64,000 nt of DNA. Source: Marinoscillum sp040218045. GTDB lineage: Bacteria; Bacteroidota; Bacteroidia; Cytophagales; Cyclobacteriaceae. The notes beneath the pieces were generated by a model, which saw only the letters and a list, made by a program, of their open reading frames with translations, was not told the origin of the DNA and ran no database searches. The DNA lies in the NCBI GenBank assembly GCA_040218045.1, contig JAVJQA010000032.1, positions 62,001 through 126,000 of the forward strand, in the 5' to 3' direction. The position numbers were made by a program, and so were the translations under genes. This document shows, piece by piece, positions 62,750-64,000 of the stretch; position 1 is the stretch's first letter, and each line of letters begins with the position of its first letter.

Positions 62750-63050
62750 TTAATACTTGGATTCTGAGTAGGCAATCTCTGTGAGCTGTGCCTGGTAAAA
62801 TGATTCAAAATAACTGTTGCGAATCTCAGGATCTCCTATGAAAACGTCCTGATTGTGAGCAAAGTGGCTCGCCTTTTTACTATTAAGAAGTTTCGTTAGT
62901 CCTCTTGATATTTTGTTTTCTCTATTCAGCATTTCCATATCAGTAATATATAAATTGGTCATTTGAGCTCTTAAGAGCTCTTAATGCTCCCTTCATCCCC
63001 ACCAGGGTGAAAGCTATAGCAATCATTAAAAAGGCGATTTTCTTAAACAT
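62750..63050 (-). pseudogene. small secreted protein gene broken by a 10-bp duplication
   Basis: From the ATG at 63050 the frame reads MFKKIAFLMIAIAFTLVGMK then GALRALKSSNDQFIYY and stops at 62940. The rest, MTNLYITDMEMLNRENKISR to YQAQLTEIAYSESKY, lies in the next frame to 62750. Between them the unit GAGCTCTTAA occurs twice in direct tandem (62965-62984, plus-strand letters). Removing one copy joins the frames as ALRAQMTN: a signal peptide, cleavage at LRAQ and a mature part of about 70 residues. No family is recognised. Confidence 0.7.
62965..62984. repeat. perfect 10-bp tandem duplication
   Basis: GAGCTCTTAA repeated twice without spacer inside the small secreted gene; the net +10 shifts the frame. 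Confidence 0.95.
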
Positions 63051-63102
63051 ATCACATGGAAGGCAACGATCCACTGATATACCCCCAAAGAAATGTTGAA
63101 TT

Positions 63103-63945
63103 TTATTGAATAATTTTTATTCCTGCAGAATTCACAGACACAACTCCCCAAAATCCAAGGACTTCATCGTCACTATTCTGGAAAGTGAGGTTACCGTCAA
63201 TAGATGCAGGTGTGACAGAAGAAACAGTACCTATTGTGGTAGTTTGAGACTTTAATAGTCGAAGATATTCATAGGCTCTCTGAGATATTTCTTGGAGTTC
63301 CAGACCAATTGAATCATCCTGAAAGTATTCGAAAATAGTAAATTCATTTTCTAATGTGGGTGAGTTTCCATCGAAGAACCGGTCATTGATCAATACGATA
63401 TGTTCGGGTTCTGAAAAAAGGGTGTCATTTCTGAAAACTCTCCATCGGTAGTAATTTTCAATGCCTTCCGTATCCTGAATTTGGGCTTTTGGGAAATAAA
63501 CTGTTTCAATGATATTTGGATTTTCCTCCGATTCTCTTTCATAACTATCGTAAAAAAGCGAATCAATGACAGGTGCTGTTCGCATTCTTTCTATAGATGA
63601 AGAAATTACACGGCCATCAGAAAGCTCAATGAATAACTGGTAGGAGAAATTCCGCCTACCACTAAAAACTTCACTTGACTCGTATCGCCCATTTCCAACG
63701 AAAGCGTAAATCATAGAATCGCCACCTATACTTTTGGTATAAACGGTAGCATTGTCAATTGTTGGGGAAGCTTCTGAACTGTTGAAACTTTGTGTTTGAC
63801 TAATTCTAACGTATTGATTACCAGGTTGGTCAGTAAGCCAACCTTCCACTACTATAATTGGTGTCGCGTTGTTAAATGGTATTTCATCAGACAAGCATCC
63901 AGAAATTATCATTGTAACTAATATGAAAATGCTCCATCGACTCAT
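63103..63945 (-). CDS. DUF4249-family lipoprotein
   Basis: 280 residues; SPII signal ending IISGC (Cys near 17). DUF4249 marks: PIIVVEGWLTDQPGNQYVRI, SQTQSFNSSEASPTIDNATV, GRYESSEVFSGRRNFSYQLF. These lipoproteins are regularly encoded right after a TonB-dependent receptor, as seems true here, and may act as its partner. The ATG overlaps the stop of that upstream gene. Confidence 0.9.
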   Translation of the reverse strand: MSRWSIFILVTMIISGCLSDEIPFNNATPIIVVEGWLTDQPGNQYVRISQTQSFNSSEASPTIDNATVYTKSIGGDSMIYAFVGNGRYESSEVFSGRRNFSYQLFIELSDGRVISSSIERMRTAPVIDSLFYDSYERESEENPNIIETVYFPKAQIQDTEGIENYYRWRVFRNDTLFSEPEHIVLINDRFFDGNSPTLENEFTIFEYFQDDSIGLELQEISQRAYEYLRLLKSQTTTIGTVSSVTPASIDGNLTFQNSDDEVLGFWGVVSVNSAGIKIIQ

Positions 63946-64000
63946 AATTTGAAATGATAGGTTACGGCTGGCAGTATTGAGTCAAAAATGGAATAAGGTA
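63942..64000 (-). CDS. C-terminal end of an outer-membrane receptor-like gene (partial)
   Basis: The last 18 codons in the window edge read PYSIFDSILPAVTYHFKL, then TGA overlapping the DUF4249 ATG (ATGA). The end PxVxYxFKL with alternating aromatic residues fits the last beta strand of a TonB-dependent receptor, the usual gene before DUF4249. The rest lies outside the window. Confidence 0.55.
   Translation of the reverse strand, partial: PYSIFDSILPAVTYHFKL

Noticed and set aside
1..64000. tRNA, rRNA, complete insertion sequence, CRISPR array
   Set aside because: I saw no cloverleaf, rRNA motif, intact transposase or short regular repeats when reading both strands; a tRNAscan/ISfinder run would be decisive.

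Overview
The window reads as one chromosome segment of a Bacteroidota bacterium, most likely a Cytophagales-type, probably marine, free-living species. The evidence is a SusC/SusD pair, many Bacteroidota lipoproteins (SPII signals ending in Cys), a C-terminal type IX secretion sorting domain, DUF4249, DUF4494, DUF4861 and DUF5123-type families, an SDR-type mannonate oxidoreductase, few Shine-Dalgarno sites and moderate GC content. The order and habitat are inferences.

Left part (1-14090), mostly housekeeping and stress genes: tandem FKBP-type isomerases; an Lrp regulator divergent from a methionine gamma-lyase-like PLP enzyme; a TrpF-like barrel that lacks the catalytic Cys, paired with an outer-membrane barrel protein; thioredoxin; a decayed metallophosphoesterase; a small stress cluster (CsbD, coiled-coil lipoprotein, DUF2267-like, DUF1328) around an orphan sigma-54 response regulator; a MarR/GNAT/YgjV-like/EamA operon with two identical operators in front; and a worn stretch (12486-14033) holding an integrase fragment and other gene remnants.

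Middle part (14091-56084): a pectin/rhamnogalacturonan utilisation locus. Surface and periplasmic proteins include an IPT/TIG lipoprotein, two DUF4861 proteins, GH28, two CE12-type acetylesterases, CE8 pectinesterase, GH105, GH43, SusC, SusD, a beta-helix lipoprotein, a 1264-residue T9SS protein with four near-identical 204-residue modules, PL1 and PL9 pectate lyases and an alpha/beta esterase. Cytoplasmic uronate catabolism is complete from unsaturated uronate to pyruvate plus glyceraldehyde-3-phosphate (KduI, KduD, KdgK, KDPG aldolase), and from glucuronate/fructuronate to KDG (UxaC, UxuB, UxuA). A TRAP transporter (DctP/Q/M) imports the acids. An FGE-type protein ends the run. No tagaturonate reductase/altronate dehydratase or tagaturonate epimerase is in the window.

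Regulation: the sequence suggests two separate regulons. A LacI-family gene lies next to operator-like sites of the form TGCGCAATCGATTGTACA, found in front of lacI/GH105, the second DUF4861 gene, the GH28-CE12-CE12-CE8 operon and susC: this would control extracellular pectin breakdown. A second palindrome (core GTGTATAAATTACAC) precedes the first DUF4861-uxuBA run and the kduI-VOC-kduD-uxaC-kdgK run. A NrtR-like Nudix/winged-helix regulator encoded just before kduI is the obvious candidate to bind it.

Right part (56153-64000): unknown secreted protein, small zinc-ribbon-like protein, DUF4494 protein, acetoacetate-CoA ligase, a TPR hybrid sensor kinase with REC and AraC domains, a small secreted protein broken by a perfect 10-bp tandem duplication, and a DUF4249 lipoprotein whose ATG overlaps the end of an outer-membrane receptor-like gene running off the edge.
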